DNA of 64,000 nucleotides from Pseudomonas putida (GTDB lineage Bacteria; Pseudomonadota; Gammaproteobacteria; Pseudomonadales; Pseudomonadaceae), in the NCBI GenBank assembly GCA_041879295.1, contig CP047152.1:5709501-5773500 (forward strand), read 5' to 3'. This document shows positions 29,517 to 37,801 of the stretch, in pieces. The position numbers and the translations under genes are program-made. Under the pieces are notes generated by a model, which worked only from the letters and a program-made list of their open reading frames with translations, ran no database searches and was not told the origin of the DNA. Every line of letters begins with the position of its first letter. The first letter of the stretch is position 1.

Positions 29517-31041
29517 TTCTCCAGACTTTGCGTAGTTTCATCAAGGCCTCGGCTATCTCGCCCTCCGGCACCGCAGCAAAGCCCAACACCAGGCCTGCCC
29601 GTTTATCCACAGGCGCCTCGCTGTCCGCCAACCAGAAATTGCTCAGTGGCGTCACCTCCACCCCCACCGCCTCGGCCTTGGCCACCAGCTCCTGTTCCCG
29701 AGCAAAGTTATCCACATCGACCTTCACATGCAGCCCAGCCGCCACTTCCAGCATTGCGCCCAACCCCGGAATATCCACAGGCCAACCGGCCATGAGCACA
29801 TCGCGCCGCTTCAACGCCGCCTTGCGCATGCGGCGGATATGCCGCTGAAAATGCCCTCGCGCCATGAACTCGGCCATCACGCACTGGCTGCTGACCTCCG
29901 AATGCCGTACCGCCAACGCTTTGCCCTGGCTGAACGCCTGCACCAGACTTGGTGGTAGCACCAGGTAGCCCAGACGCAACGCCGGGAAGGCTATCTTGCC
30001 GAAAGTACCGACATACAGCACCCGCCCGTGCCGGTCGAGCGCCGCCAGCGGGGCCAGCGGGGCACCGCTGTAGCGATACTCGCCGTCGTAGTCGTCCTCG
30101 ATGATCCAGCCGCCACTGCGTTCAGCCCAGGCCAGCAATGCCAGGCGACGTGCAAGGCTCATGGTCACCCCGGTCGGGTATTGGTGCGCAGGCGTGACAT
30201 AGGTCAGCCGACAATCCGTCAACTGTTCGAGCCGGTCGCAGTCCAGCCCGTCTTCATCCACAGGTACGCCAACCACCCGCCCCCCCGCGAGCGTGAAGGC
30301 ATGCGCGGCCGCCCGATAGCCTGGGTTTTCCACAGCCACACCGTCGCCCGATTGCAGCAGCAACTGTGCACAAAGGCTGATGGCCTGCTGCGCACCGCTT
30401 GTGATCACAATTTGTTCAGCTGTGCAGTTCAGCCCCCGCGAGCGGCGTAAGTAGGCCGCAATCAGATCGCGCAAAGCCGGTTCACCTGCCGGGTCACCAT
30501 AGCCCAGTTGCGCAGGGGACGGGTTGCGCCAGAAACCCGCCTGTAGCTTGGCCCATACGTCAAACGGGAACAGGTCGAATGCCGGAATGCCGACTCGAAA
30601 TGCACGCGGCGCGCCACTTCTGGGAGGTGGTAAATGGTTGCTTTTCAGGCGCTGCAGAGGCTCACGGAAAAGTCTCTCGCTGGATAAATCCTCAGTATTT
30701 TCTTCAGGAAATGTGGATAAACCTGTTGATAAGCATAGGGATAACCCTGTGGATACTTCTGTGGACAGTTTGGGCAGTAGGCTAACGTAAGTGCCATCGC
30801 CGACCCGACTTTCGATGAAGCCCTCGGCATACAGCTGATCATAGGCGCGCACCACGCTGTTGCGTGAAAGCGCCAACATGGCAGCCAGGTCGCGCGTGGC
30901 CGGCAGCCGCGTACCACTGCTCAGACGCCCATCCAGTACCCGTGCTCGCAACGCCTGATACAGCTGCTGGCTAAGCCCGCGGCGGCGATCAAGGGCAATC
31001 CCGGCAGGGTCGAAAGGCAGTATGAGGGGGGACTCACTCAT
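29512..31041 (-). CDS. MocR-type regulator (GntR HTH fused to aminotransferase fold)
   Basis: 509-residue MocR/PdxR-type regulator: GntR winged helix (about 15-85), a linker, and a class I aminotransferase-like domain (about 145-505) with a PLP-lysine motif TFGKIAFPALRLGY. The linker (residues about 90-110) is a four-residue repeat of the form LST-x, encoded by five exact 12-bp repeats. It diverges from a PaiB/GNAT operon, with an inverted repeat between them. It likely senses PLP or an amine and regulates the divergent operon. Confidence 0.88.
   Translation of the reverse strand: MSESPLILPFDPAGIALDRRRGLSQQLYQALRARVLDGRLSSGTRLPATRDLAAMLALSRNSVVRAYDQLYAEGFIESRVGDGTYVSLLPKLSTEVSTGLSLCLSTGLSTFPEENTEDLSSERLFREPLQRLKSNHLPPPRSGAPRAFRVGIPAFDLFPFDVWAKLQAGFWRNPSPAQLGYGDPAGEPALRDLIAAYLRRSRGLNCTAEQIVITSGAQQAISLCAQLLLQSGDGVAVENPGYRAAAHAFTLAGGRVVGVPVDEDGLDCDRLEQLTDCRLTYVTPAHQYPTGVTMSLARRLALLAWAERSGGWIIEDDYDGEYRYSGAPLAPLAALDRHGRVLYVGTFGKIAFPALRLGYLVLPPSLVQAFSQGKALAVRHSEVSSQCVMAEFMARGHFQRHIRRMRKAALKRRDVLMAGWPVDIPGLGAMLEVAAGLHVKVDVDNFAREQELVAKAEAVGVEVTPLSNFWLADSEAPVDKRAGLVLGFAAVPEGEIAEALMKLRKVWRK
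29603..29716. repeat. Two perfect DnaA boxes in the MocR gene
   Basis: TTATCCACA at 29603-29611 and 29708-29716, with one-mismatch copies at 29771, 30254 and 30326. Part of the regional excess described under findings. Confidence 0.85.
30712..30768. repeat. Five-unit 12-bp tandem array of DnaA-box-like sequence
   Basis: Units begin at 30712, 30724, 30736, 30748 and 30760: TGTGGATAA (perfect reverse DnaA box), TGTTGATAA, TAGGGATAA, TGTGGATAC, TGTGGACAG, each plus three bases. They encode the LST-repeat linker of the MocR protein. Confidence 0.9.
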
Positions 31042-31043
31042 GG

Positions 31044-31092
31044 TATTGGACCTATCAAAACAGGCAGAAATGGCTCTTACATAGAACCAATA
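31044..31092. promoter_or_regulatory. Inverted repeat between divergent MocR and PaiB-like genes
   Basis: TATTGGACCTAT (31044-31055) and ATAGAACCAATA (31081-31092) match as reverse complements at 10 of 12 positions with a 25-base spacer. Candidate MocR operator. Confidence 0.5.
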
Positions 31093-31130
31093 GCCTGCCT
31101 AGGATGGAGCCATTCGACAAGGATCCCGCC

Positions 31131-31760
31131 ATGTACACCAGTAAGCCCCACCAGGAACACGACCTCACCCGCCTGCACCAGCACATGCTAGACACCCGCC
31201 TGGCCGTTCTGATCAGCCAAGGCGAGCAGGGCCTTCTGGCCACGCACCTGCCGGTGCTGGTCGATACCGCCGAGGGCGTTTACGGCACTGTGTATGCTCA
31301 CCTGGCCCGGGCCAACCGCCAATGGCAAGACCTGCAGCAAGGCGCAGAAGCGCTGCTGGTATTCCCCGGCGCCGATGCTTATGTCAGCCCCAGCTATTAC
31401 CCAAGCAAGGCCGATAACCCCAAGGTGGTGCCGACCTGGAACTACCTGGCGGTGCACGCTTATGGCCCGGCCGAAGTCATCCATGAGGCCGAGCCGCTAC
31501 TGGCTATCGTAAGCCGCCTGACCGACCGCCACGAACAGGGTCGCAGCGAACCATGGAAAGTCACCGATGCACCTGCCGACTACATCGAGGGCATGCTGCG
31601 TGCCATCGTCGGCATCCGACTGCCCATTGCGCGCCTTCAAGGTGCACGCAAGCTCAGCCAGAACCGCTCCGGGCAAGACGTCGCTGGCGTGCGCGAAGGC
31701 CTGACCGCCAGCCCCGATCAACTGGACAAACTACTCGCGGCGCACATGCGCCAAGCCTGA
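31131..31760 (+). CDS. PaiB-like FMN-binding protein
   Basis: 209-residue protein of the PaiB/FMN-binding split-barrel family (in Bacillus a negative regulator of sporulation and degradative enzymes, linked with the polyamine acetyltransferase PaiA). Landmarks HLPVLVD, GTVYAHLARANRQW and YVSPSYYPSK...VPTWNY are present. The ATG at 31131 has AAGGAT eight bases upstream. First gene of an operon with two acetyltransferases. Confidence 0.88.
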   Translation: MYTSKPHQEHDLTRLHQHMLDTRLAVLISQGEQGLLATHLPVLVDTAEGVYGTVYAHLARANRQWQDLQQGAEALLVFPGADAYVSPSYYPSKADNPKVVPTWNYLAVHAYGPAEVIHEAEPLLAIVSRLTDRHEQGRSEPWKVTDAPADYIEGMLRAIVGIRLPIARLQGARKLSQNRSGQDVAGVREGLTASPDQLDKLLAAHMRQA

Positions 31761-31772
31761 AGGAATAGCCCC

Positions 31773-32219
31773 ATGACCAGCGTTACTCTGCGCCCTGTCA
31801 CTGCCCAGGATCATGCCGCCTGGCACGCCCTGTGGCAGGCCTACTTGCACTTCTACGAGACCAAACTGGCCGATGCCATCAGCCTGAGCACCTGGCAACG
31901 CTTGCTCGACCCCAACGAGCCAACCCATTCGGCACTGGCCTGGGTCGACGGCAAGGCGGTGGGGATGGTCAACTTCATCTACCATCGTTCCAACTGGAGC
32001 ATCGAGAATTCCTGCTACCTGCAGGACCTGTATGTGGACAGCACGCAACGTGGCCTGGGCATTGGTCGACAGCTGATCGAGTACGTCTACACCACTGCCA
32101 AGGCCGACAACTGCATCAAGGTGCACTGGCTGACCCACGAAACCAACGCCACTGCCATCAGCCTGTACCAGCAGGTTGCAGAGCGGTCGGGTTTCATCCA
32201 ATTCCGCAAAGGCTTGTAG
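31773..32219 (+). CDS. GNAT-family N-acetyltransferase
   Basis: 148-residue GNAT. The acetyl-CoA-binding motif A LYVDSTQRGLGIGRQLIEYV (Q/RxxGxG/A) lies near residues 88-107, with LYQQVAERSGF near 130. Twelve bases after the PaiB-like gene. In view of the neighbouring polyamine genes, an amine substrate is plausible but not shown. Confidence 0.88.
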   Translation: MTSVTLRPVTAQDHAAWHALWQAYLHFYETKLADAISLSTWQRLLDPNEPTHSALAWVDGKAVGMVNFIYHRSNWSIENSCYLQDLYVDSTQRGLGIGRQLIEYVYTTAKADNCIKVHWLTHETNATAISLYQQVAERSGFIQFRKGL

Positions 32220-32226
32220 GTCGAAC

Positions 32227-32898
32227 ATGACAGACGCATTGAACTGGAAACCCGCCGCCACCCCCAAGGCCGAACCAATTGAAGGTCGCTTCATCCGCCT
32301 GGAGAAGCTCGATGCAGAGCGCCATGGCGAAGACCTCTGGGAGGTGCTGCAGGGGCCGGCCTCCGATCCGGTGCTGTGGGACTACTTGCCCTACGGCCCG
32401 TTCGCCGAACGTGCCGCCTTTGACCGCTGGCTGGAAGGCAATGCTGCTGGCCTCGACCCGCTTTTCTATACCGTCATCGACCGCGCCAGTGGCCAGGCCC
32501 AAGGCATTCTCAGCCTGATGTCGATCGTGCCTGACCACGGCCGAATAGAGATCGGGCACATCGCCTTCGGCGCCGCCATGCAGCGCACGCCCAAGGGTAC
32601 CGAGGCGGTGTATCTGCTGGGCAAGCTGGGCTTCGAGCTGGGTAATCGACGACTGGAGTGGAAGTGCAATAACGCCAATGCCCGCTCCAAACGCGCGGCA
32701 GAACGATTCGGCTTCGTCTACGAAGGGGTGTTCCGCAAGCACCTGGTGGTCAAGGACCATAACCGCGATACGGCTTGGTACTCGATTACCGATGATGAAT
32801 GGCCGGCGGTAGCTGCCGGGTTTGAGCGATGGCTGAGCGAGGAGAACCAGCAGCCGGGTGGCCAGGTGGATAGCCTTGAGGTGTGCCGCAAAGGTTGA
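32227..32898 (+). CDS. GNAT-family N-acetyltransferase, RimJ/RimL type
   Basis: 223-residue GNAT of the larger RimJ/RimL-like group: GRFIRLEKLD, LSLMSIVPDHGRIEIGHI, GTEAVYLLGKLGFELGNRRLEWKC and KRAAERFGFVYEG. Start ATG 32227 eight bases after the previous gene's stop; third gene of the operon. Substrate unknown. Confidence 0.88.
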   Translation: MTDALNWKPAATPKAEPIEGRFIRLEKLDAERHGEDLWEVLQGPASDPVLWDYLPYGPFAERAAFDRWLEGNAAGLDPLFYTVIDRASGQAQGILSLMSIVPDHGRIEIGHIAFGAAMQRTPKGTEAVYLLGKLGFELGNRRLEWKCNNANARSKRAAERFGFVYEGVFRKHLVVKDHNRDTAWYSITDDEWPAVAAGFERWLSEENQQPGGQVDSLEVCRKG

Positions 32899-32917
32899 AC
32901 GGTGTGCTGAATCAGCT

Positions 32918-32986
32918 GGCCTTTTCGCGGATGAACCCGCTCCTGCGGGGGATGCGCGTCATGAGGTGGACTACCCGCGAAGAGGC
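32918..32986. repeat. REP-type repeat with degenerate partner
   Basis: GGCCTTTTCGCGGATGAACC at 32918 and a short partner CTACCCGCGAAGAGGCT at 32971-32986. Confidence 0.65.
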
Positions 32987-33001
32987 TAGTGAATCCGGCA
33001 C

Positions 33002-33026
33002 AAAAAAAGGGGAGCATCCGCTCCCC
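33002..33026 (-). terminator. Rho-independent terminator of pycB
   Basis: On the minus strand GGGGAGC-GGAT-GCTCCCC followed by seven T residues. Confidence 0.92.
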
Positions 33027-33058
33027 AGAGGTTAACCACTTGTAGATGAGGGCTTAAA

Positions 33059-34867
33059 TCAGCCTTCGATCTCGATCAGGATCTCACCCGGCGTCACGCG
33101 ATCACCCTTGGCCACATGGATGGCCACGATCTTGCCGGCGATGGCTGCCTGCACTTCGGTTTCCATCTTCATGGCTTCGGTGATCAAGACCGCCTGGCCG
33201 GCCTTGACCATGTCACCTTCCTTGACCAGCACATCAACGATGTTCCCTGGCATGGTGGTGCTTACGTGGCCAGGGTCAGTAGCTTGTTTGCGCTTGCTAC
33301 CGCCACCGCTGACGAACTCGTTGAGCGGCTCGAATACCACTTCTTCCGGCATGCCGTCGATCGACAGGTAGAAGTGACGCTTGCCTTCGGCCTTAACGCC
33401 CACACCGGTGATGTCGACGCGGTAGGTTTCGCCGTGAACGTCGATGACGAACTCGGTCGGCACGCCTTCACCACCTGGGGCAGCCACGGCACCGGCTTCC
33501 GGAATCGGCAGCAGAACTTCAGGCGTCAGCGTGCCAGCTTCGCGTTCTTCGAGGAACTTGCGGCCAATGTCCGGGAACATGGCGAAGGTCAGCACGTCCT
33601 CTTCGCAACGGGCCAGGGCACCGATGTCGCTACGCAACTTGGCCATTTCCGGCTTCAGCAGGTCAGCCGGGCGCACATCGATCACTTCTTCGCTGCCGAT
33701 AGCCTGGCGACGCAGTTGTTCGTTGACCACACCCGGGGCCTTGCCATAACCACCTTGCAGGTACAGCTTCACCTCATTGGTGATGGTCTTGTAGCGCTCA
33801 CCCGCCAGCACGTTGAAGAAGGCCTGGGTGCCGACGATCTGCGAGGTCGGGGTGACCAGCGGCGGGAAGCCGAGGTCTTCACGAACACGCGGGATCTCGG
33901 CCAGCACTTCGTTCATGCGGTTAAGGGCGCCCTGCTCCTTGAGCTGGTTGGCCAGGTTGGAAATCATGCCGCCCGGTACCTGGTTGACCTGCACGCGGGT
34001 GTCCACCGTTGTGAACTCGCTTTCGAACTGGTGATACTTCTTGCGCACGCCATAGAAGTACAACCCGATTTCCTGCAGAAGCTCCAGGTCCAGGCCGGTG
34101 TCGAATTCGCTGCCCTTGAGTGCAGCAACCATCGACTCGGTACCCGGGTGGCTGGTGCCCCAAGCGAAGCTGGAGATGGCGGTGTCGATGTGGTCGGCGC
34201 CATTTTCCACGGCCTTGAGCTGGCACATGGCAGCCAGACCGGCGGTATCGTGGGAGTGGATGAACACCGGCAGCGACTGTTCAGCCTTCAGCGCCTTGAC
34301 CAACTCGCCAGTGGCGAACGGGGTCAGCAGGCCAGCCATGTCCTTGATCGCCACCGAGTCGCAACCCATGGCTTCCATCTGCTTGGCCTGCTTCACGAAG
34401 GCTTCGATGGTGTGTACCGGGCTGGTGGTGTAAGCGATGGTGCCCTGGGCGTGCTTGCCGGCGGCCTTGACCGCTTCGATGGCCACGCGCAGGTTACGCA
34501 CGTCGTTCATGGCGTCGAAAATGCGGAACACATCAATGCCGTTAACCGCAGCCTTGGCGACGAAGGCCTTGACCACGTCGTCGCTGTAGTGGCGGTAGCC
34601 CAACAGGTTCTGACCGCGAAGCAGCATTTGCAGGCGGGTGTTGGGCAGCGCTGCACGCAGCTTGCGCAGGCGCTCCCACGGGTCTTCCTTGAGGAAGCGC
34701 ACGCAGGCGTCGAAGGTGGCACCACCCCAGACTTCCAGCGACCAGTAGCCAACCTTGTCGAGCTTGTCGCAGATCGGCAGCATGTCTTCGGTACGCATGC
34801 GGGTGGCCAGCAGGGACTGGTGAGCGTCGCGCAGGATCGTGTCGGTTACGTGAATTTTCTTGGACAT
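33059..34867 (-). CDS. pycB: Pyruvate carboxylase subunit B (carboxyltransferase plus biotin domain)
   Basis: 602-residue protein: HMG-CoA lyase-like carboxyltransferase (about 1-460; starts TDTILRDAHQSLLATRMRTEDML) and C-terminal biotinyl domain with EAMKMETE (Lys biotinylation site near 568). With PycA it forms acetyl-CoA-independent two-subunit pyruvate carboxylase that replenishes oxaloacetate. Homologous to oxaloacetate decarboxylase alpha (oadA), but no oadB/oadG is present. ATG at 34867 has GAGGAAC upstream. Confidence 0.93.
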   Translation of the reverse strand: MSKKIHVTDTILRDAHQSLLATRMRTEDMLPICDKLDKVGYWSLEVWGGATFDACVRFLKEDPWERLRKLRAALPNTRLQMLLRGQNLLGYRHYSDDVVKAFVAKAAVNGIDVFRIFDAMNDVRNLRVAIEAVKAAGKHAQGTIAYTTSPVHTIEAFVKQAKQMEAMGCDSVAIKDMAGLLTPFATGELVKALKAEQSLPVFIHSHDTAGLAAMCQLKAVENGADHIDTAISSFAWGTSHPGTESMVAALKGSEFDTGLDLELLQEIGLYFYGVRKKYHQFESEFTTVDTRVQVNQVPGGMISNLANQLKEQGALNRMNEVLAEIPRVREDLGFPPLVTPTSQIVGTQAFFNVLAGERYKTITNEVKLYLQGGYGKAPGVVNEQLRRQAIGSEEVIDVRPADLLKPEMAKLRSDIGALARCEEDVLTFAMFPDIGRKFLEEREAGTLTPEVLLPIPEAGAVAAPGGEGVPTEFVIDVHGETYRVDITGVGVKAEGKRHFYLSIDGMPEEVVFEPLNEFVSGGGSKRKQATDPGHVSTTMPGNIVDVLVKEGDMVKAGQAVLITEAMKMETEVQAAIAGKIVAIHVAKGDRVTPGEILIEIEG

Positions 34868-34878
34868 TATGGGGTTCC

Positions 34879-36294
34879 TCACAGGCCTGCGTGGGCGGCG
34901 ATGGCGGCAGCGATGGCCAGGGCCAGCTCTTCGGGTTTGCGCTTGATCGAGTAGTTGGTCAATTCAGGGTGGCTTTCGACGAAGCTGGTATTGAACTGGC
35001 CGCTACGGAATTCCGGATTGCGCAGGATTTCCTGGTAGTACGCGGCGGTGGTCTTCACCCCTTGCACGCGCATGTCGTCCAGGGCCCGCAGGCCGCGGTC
35101 CATGGCTTCTTCCCAGGTCAACGCCCACACCACCAGTTTCAGGCACATGGAGTCGTAGAACGGCGGAATGGTATAGCCGGTGTAGATCGCCGTGTCGGTA
35201 CGCACGCCTGGGCCGCCGGGGGCATAGTAACGGGTGATCTTGCCGAAGCTGGGCAGGAAGTTGTTTTTCGGGTCTTCAGCATTGATACGGAACTGCAAAG
35301 CGTAGCCACGGTGCTGAATATCTTCCTGCTTGACCGACAGTGGCAGCCCCGAGGCAATGCGGATCTGCTCGCGAACGATGTCGATCCCGGTGATTTCCTC
35401 GGTAATGGTGTGTTCCACCTGCACCCGGGTGTTCATTTCCATGAAGTACACTTCGCCATCGGCGAGCAGGAACTCCACAGTACCGGCGTTCTCGTAATTC
35501 ACCGCTTTGGCCGCACGCACCGCCAGGTCGCCGATGTAGGCTCGCTGCTCGGGAGTGAGCTGTGGGCTCGGGGCAATTTCGATGAGCTTCTGGTTACGGC
35601 GCTGGATAGAGCAGTCGCGCTCGAACAGGTGCACTACGTTGCCGAAGCTGTCACCGAGAATTTGCGCCTCGATGTGCTTTGGGTTGACGATGCACTTCTC
35701 CAGGAACACTTCGGCCGAACCAAAGGCCTTGGTCGCCTCGGAAATTACCCGCGGGAAGTTCTGTTCCAGTTCTTCACGGCTATTGCAGCGGCGAATACCG
35801 CGGCCGCCACCACCGGAGGTGGCCTTGAGCATCACCGGATAACCGATGCGGTCACCTTCGCTCAGGGCTTCATGAATATCGGCAACGTTGCCTTCGGTGC
35901 CCGGGGTTACCGGCACACCGGCGGCAATCATGGTGCGGCGCGCTTCGGTCTTGTCGCCCATACGGCGGATCACGTCGGCGGCCGGGCCAATGAACTTGAT
36001 CCCGCGCTCGGCGCAAATCTCTGCCAGTTCGGCGTTTTCCGAAAGGAAACCATAGCCCGGGTGCAGGGCATCACAGCCGGTTTCCACAGCCAGGTTCACC
36101 AGCTTGCGCGGGTTCAGGTAACCGGCCAGCGGCTCGGCACCGATGCTGTGGGCTTCGTCAGCGCGCTTGACGTGCAAGGCATGCCGGTCGGCGTCGGAAA
36201 AGATCGCTACCGAGCGAATGCCCATCTCGGCGCAAGCACGCACGATCCGAACTGCGATTTCACCTCGGTTGGCGATCAGGATTTTTTTTATCAC
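34879..36294 (-). CDS. pycA: Pyruvate carboxylase subunit A (biotin carboxylase)
   Basis: 471-residue biotin carboxylase, starting IKKILIANRGEIAVRIVRA, with the ATP-grasp glycine loop SGGGGRGIR near 166 and MNTRVQVEHTITEEITG near 286. It carboxylates the biotin on PycB using bicarbonate and ATP. The pycB start is 11 bases downstream, so they form an operon. It diverges from a LysR gene. Confidence 0.95.
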   Translation of the reverse strand: MIKKILIANRGEIAVRIVRACAEMGIRSVAIFSDADRHALHVKRADEAHSIGAEPLAGYLNPRKLVNLAVETGCDALHPGYGFLSENAELAEICAERGIKFIGPAADVIRRMGDKTEARRTMIAAGVPVTPGTEGNVADIHEALSEGDRIGYPVMLKATSGGGGRGIRRCNSREELEQNFPRVISEATKAFGSAEVFLEKCIVNPKHIEAQILGDSFGNVVHLFERDCSIQRRNQKLIEIAPSPQLTPEQRAYIGDLAVRAAKAVNYENAGTVEFLLADGEVYFMEMNTRVQVEHTITEEITGIDIVREQIRIASGLPLSVKQEDIQHRGYALQFRINAEDPKNNFLPSFGKITRYYAPGGPGVRTDTAIYTGYTIPPFYDSMCLKLVVWALTWEEAMDRGLRALDDMRVQGVKTTAAYYQEILRNPEFRSGQFNTSFVESHPELTNYSIKRKPEELALAIAAAIAAHAGL

Positions 36295-36401
36295 TGGAGT
36301 CTTCCCAAAGCCGTAGGAACAGTCGAGCCGGTTCTACCGGTCGGCGCGTGACCAGACGTTGCTGGCCAGTCGCGTATTCACCCTAGCGCTGTAGGTCGAT
36401 A

Positions 36402-36421
36402 AACAAAAATCAATATTTGTT
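36402..36421. promoter_or_regulatory. Candidate operator between pycA and pycR
   Basis: AACAAAAATC / AATATTTGTT is a near-perfect palindrome in an AT-rich divergent promoter region, about 63 bases before pycR. It has the T-N11-A shape favoured by LysR regulators. Confidence 0.5.
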
Positions 36422-36483
36422 AGAGGCTGTATTAGTAAAAGCTTATAGTTGGGTAACAGGGTGTTGCCGAAGAGCCGATTAAA

Positions 36484-37446
36484 ATGCGTAAGTCCTTGAT
36501 GCGTATGACATTGCGTCAACTCCAGATCTTCAATGAGGTGTGCGATTTGCGCTCGTACAGCCGTGCTGCGGAGGAGATGGCGCTGACGCAACCCGCCGTT
36601 AGTCTACAGATTCGCCAGCTCGAAGAGCTGATCGGCCAGCCACTGTTCGAGTACGTGGGCAAGAAGCTATACCTGACCGAGGCGGCCGAGGCCCTTCAGC
36701 GCGCCAGCCACGATATCTTCGGGCGCCTGGAAAGCCTGGACATGCAGCTGTCGGACATGCAGGGCTCATTGCAGGGTCAGTTGAAACTGGCGATCGAGTC
36801 CAGTGCCAAGTACTTCGTGCCACACCTGTTCGCCGCCTTCAAGCAGCGTCACCCGGAGGTCAACCTGACCCTGACGGTAGTCAACCGTGCCCAAGCCATC
36901 CGCCGCCTTTCCGATAACCGCGACGACCTGATCATCATGTCGATGGTGCCGCAAGACATGGGCCTGGAGTTTCTGCCGTTCCTCAACAACCCGATCGTTG
37001 CGGTTGCCCCGCCGAACCACCCGCTGTGCAAGCTGGAGCAGTTGCGCATGCAGGACCTGGAGCCTCATACCCTGTTAGTCCGCGAGCAGGGTTCGGGAAC
37101 ACGCAAGGCGTGCGAAGAGTACTTCAAGGACAAGCGCGTGCATTTCGCCCAGACGCTTGAGGTAGCCTCGGCCGATGCCCAGCGCGAATGCGTGATCGCC
37201 GGCTTGGGGATCGCCCTGCTGACCCGTCACGCAGTCAACCTGGAACTGGCCACCGGTGTGCTGAAGGAATTACCGGTCGAGGAACTGCCGCTGTACCGTA
37301 GCTGGTGCGTGGTGCAGGCCAAGGCCAAGCGGCAGTCGCCGGTGGCCTTGGCGTTCCTGGCATTCATCCGCGGCGAACGTGCGTTGATCAGCGCGCTTGT
37401 TGAACGTTTTTCGGGGAAGTTGCCGCCGATGACTGCCATACCGTGA
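36484..37446 (+). CDS. pycR: LysR-family regulator of pyruvate carboxylase
   Basis: 320-residue LysR protein: HTH MTLRQLQIFNEVCDLRSYSRAAEEMALTQ-type region (about 8-65) and effector domain (about 95-300). In P. aeruginosa the divergent orthologue PycR regulates pycAB. Its end overlaps the convergent PA3496-type gene by 59 bases. Confidence 0.87.
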   Translation: MRKSLMRMTLRQLQIFNEVCDLRSYSRAAEEMALTQPAVSLQIRQLEELIGQPLFEYVGKKLYLTEAAEALQRASHDIFGRLESLDMQLSDMQGSLQGQLKLAIESSAKYFVPHLFAAFKQRHPEVNLTLTVVNRAQAIRRLSDNRDDLIIMSMVPQDMGLEFLPFLNNPIVAVAPPNHPLCKLEQLRMQDLEPHTLLVREQGSGTRKACEEYFKDKRVHFAQTLEVASADAQRECVIAGLGIALLTRHAVNLELATGVLKELPVEELPLYRSWCVVQAKAKRQSPVALAFLAFIRGERALISALVERFSGKLPPMTAIP

Positions 37447-37606
37447 GTGCTTGCAGCTCAGGGTAGTCCGCCAGGTCGCGGAGCAGTTGACGTTGGTCGC
37501 AATAGCTTTCGATCGCGCGGCGGTATTCCATGCGGCGCTGATCCTTTTCCTGCTGCTTGCGAGCCTTGGCGTTGGGTTGGTACGTACCGTCGAAGTCACG
37601 AGCCAT
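37388..37606 (-). CDS. PA3496-family small protein
   Basis: 72-residue, highly charged protein (MARDFDGTYQPNAKARKQQ...RRMEYRRAIE) resembling the PA3496 family of small pseudomonad proteins with a proposed envelope role. GGGAGACAGG upstream of the ATG supports translation. Function unknown. The last 20 codons overlap pycR antisense. Confidence 0.65.
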   Translation of the reverse strand: MARDFDGTYQPNAKARKQQEKDQRRMEYRRAIESYCDQRQLLRDLADYPELQALTVWQSSAATSPKNVQQAR

Positions 37607-37709
37607 TGCCTGTCTCCCAGATAGGATGCGAGAGTTTCAGACTGGCCTTGATGGTTTACCGTTTTGCGGTGGAATGGTGACAGAATCGTGAATTTTCACG
37701 GCCTGTACC

Positions 37710-37787
37710 GGCCTCTTTCCACAGGAATTGCACCGATTTATAGAGGCGCACAGTACCTGTGGGAGCGGGCAAGCCCGCGAAGAGGCC
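37710..37787. repeat. REP pair with one internally deleted arm
   Basis: Intact 32-base REP CCTGTGGGAGCGGGCAAGCC... at 37756-37787. The facing copy at 37710-37725 is only GGCCTCTTTCCACAGG, as if the palindromic stem had been removed. Confidence 0.8.
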
Positions 37788-37801
37788 AGTACAGGTTGAA
37801 T

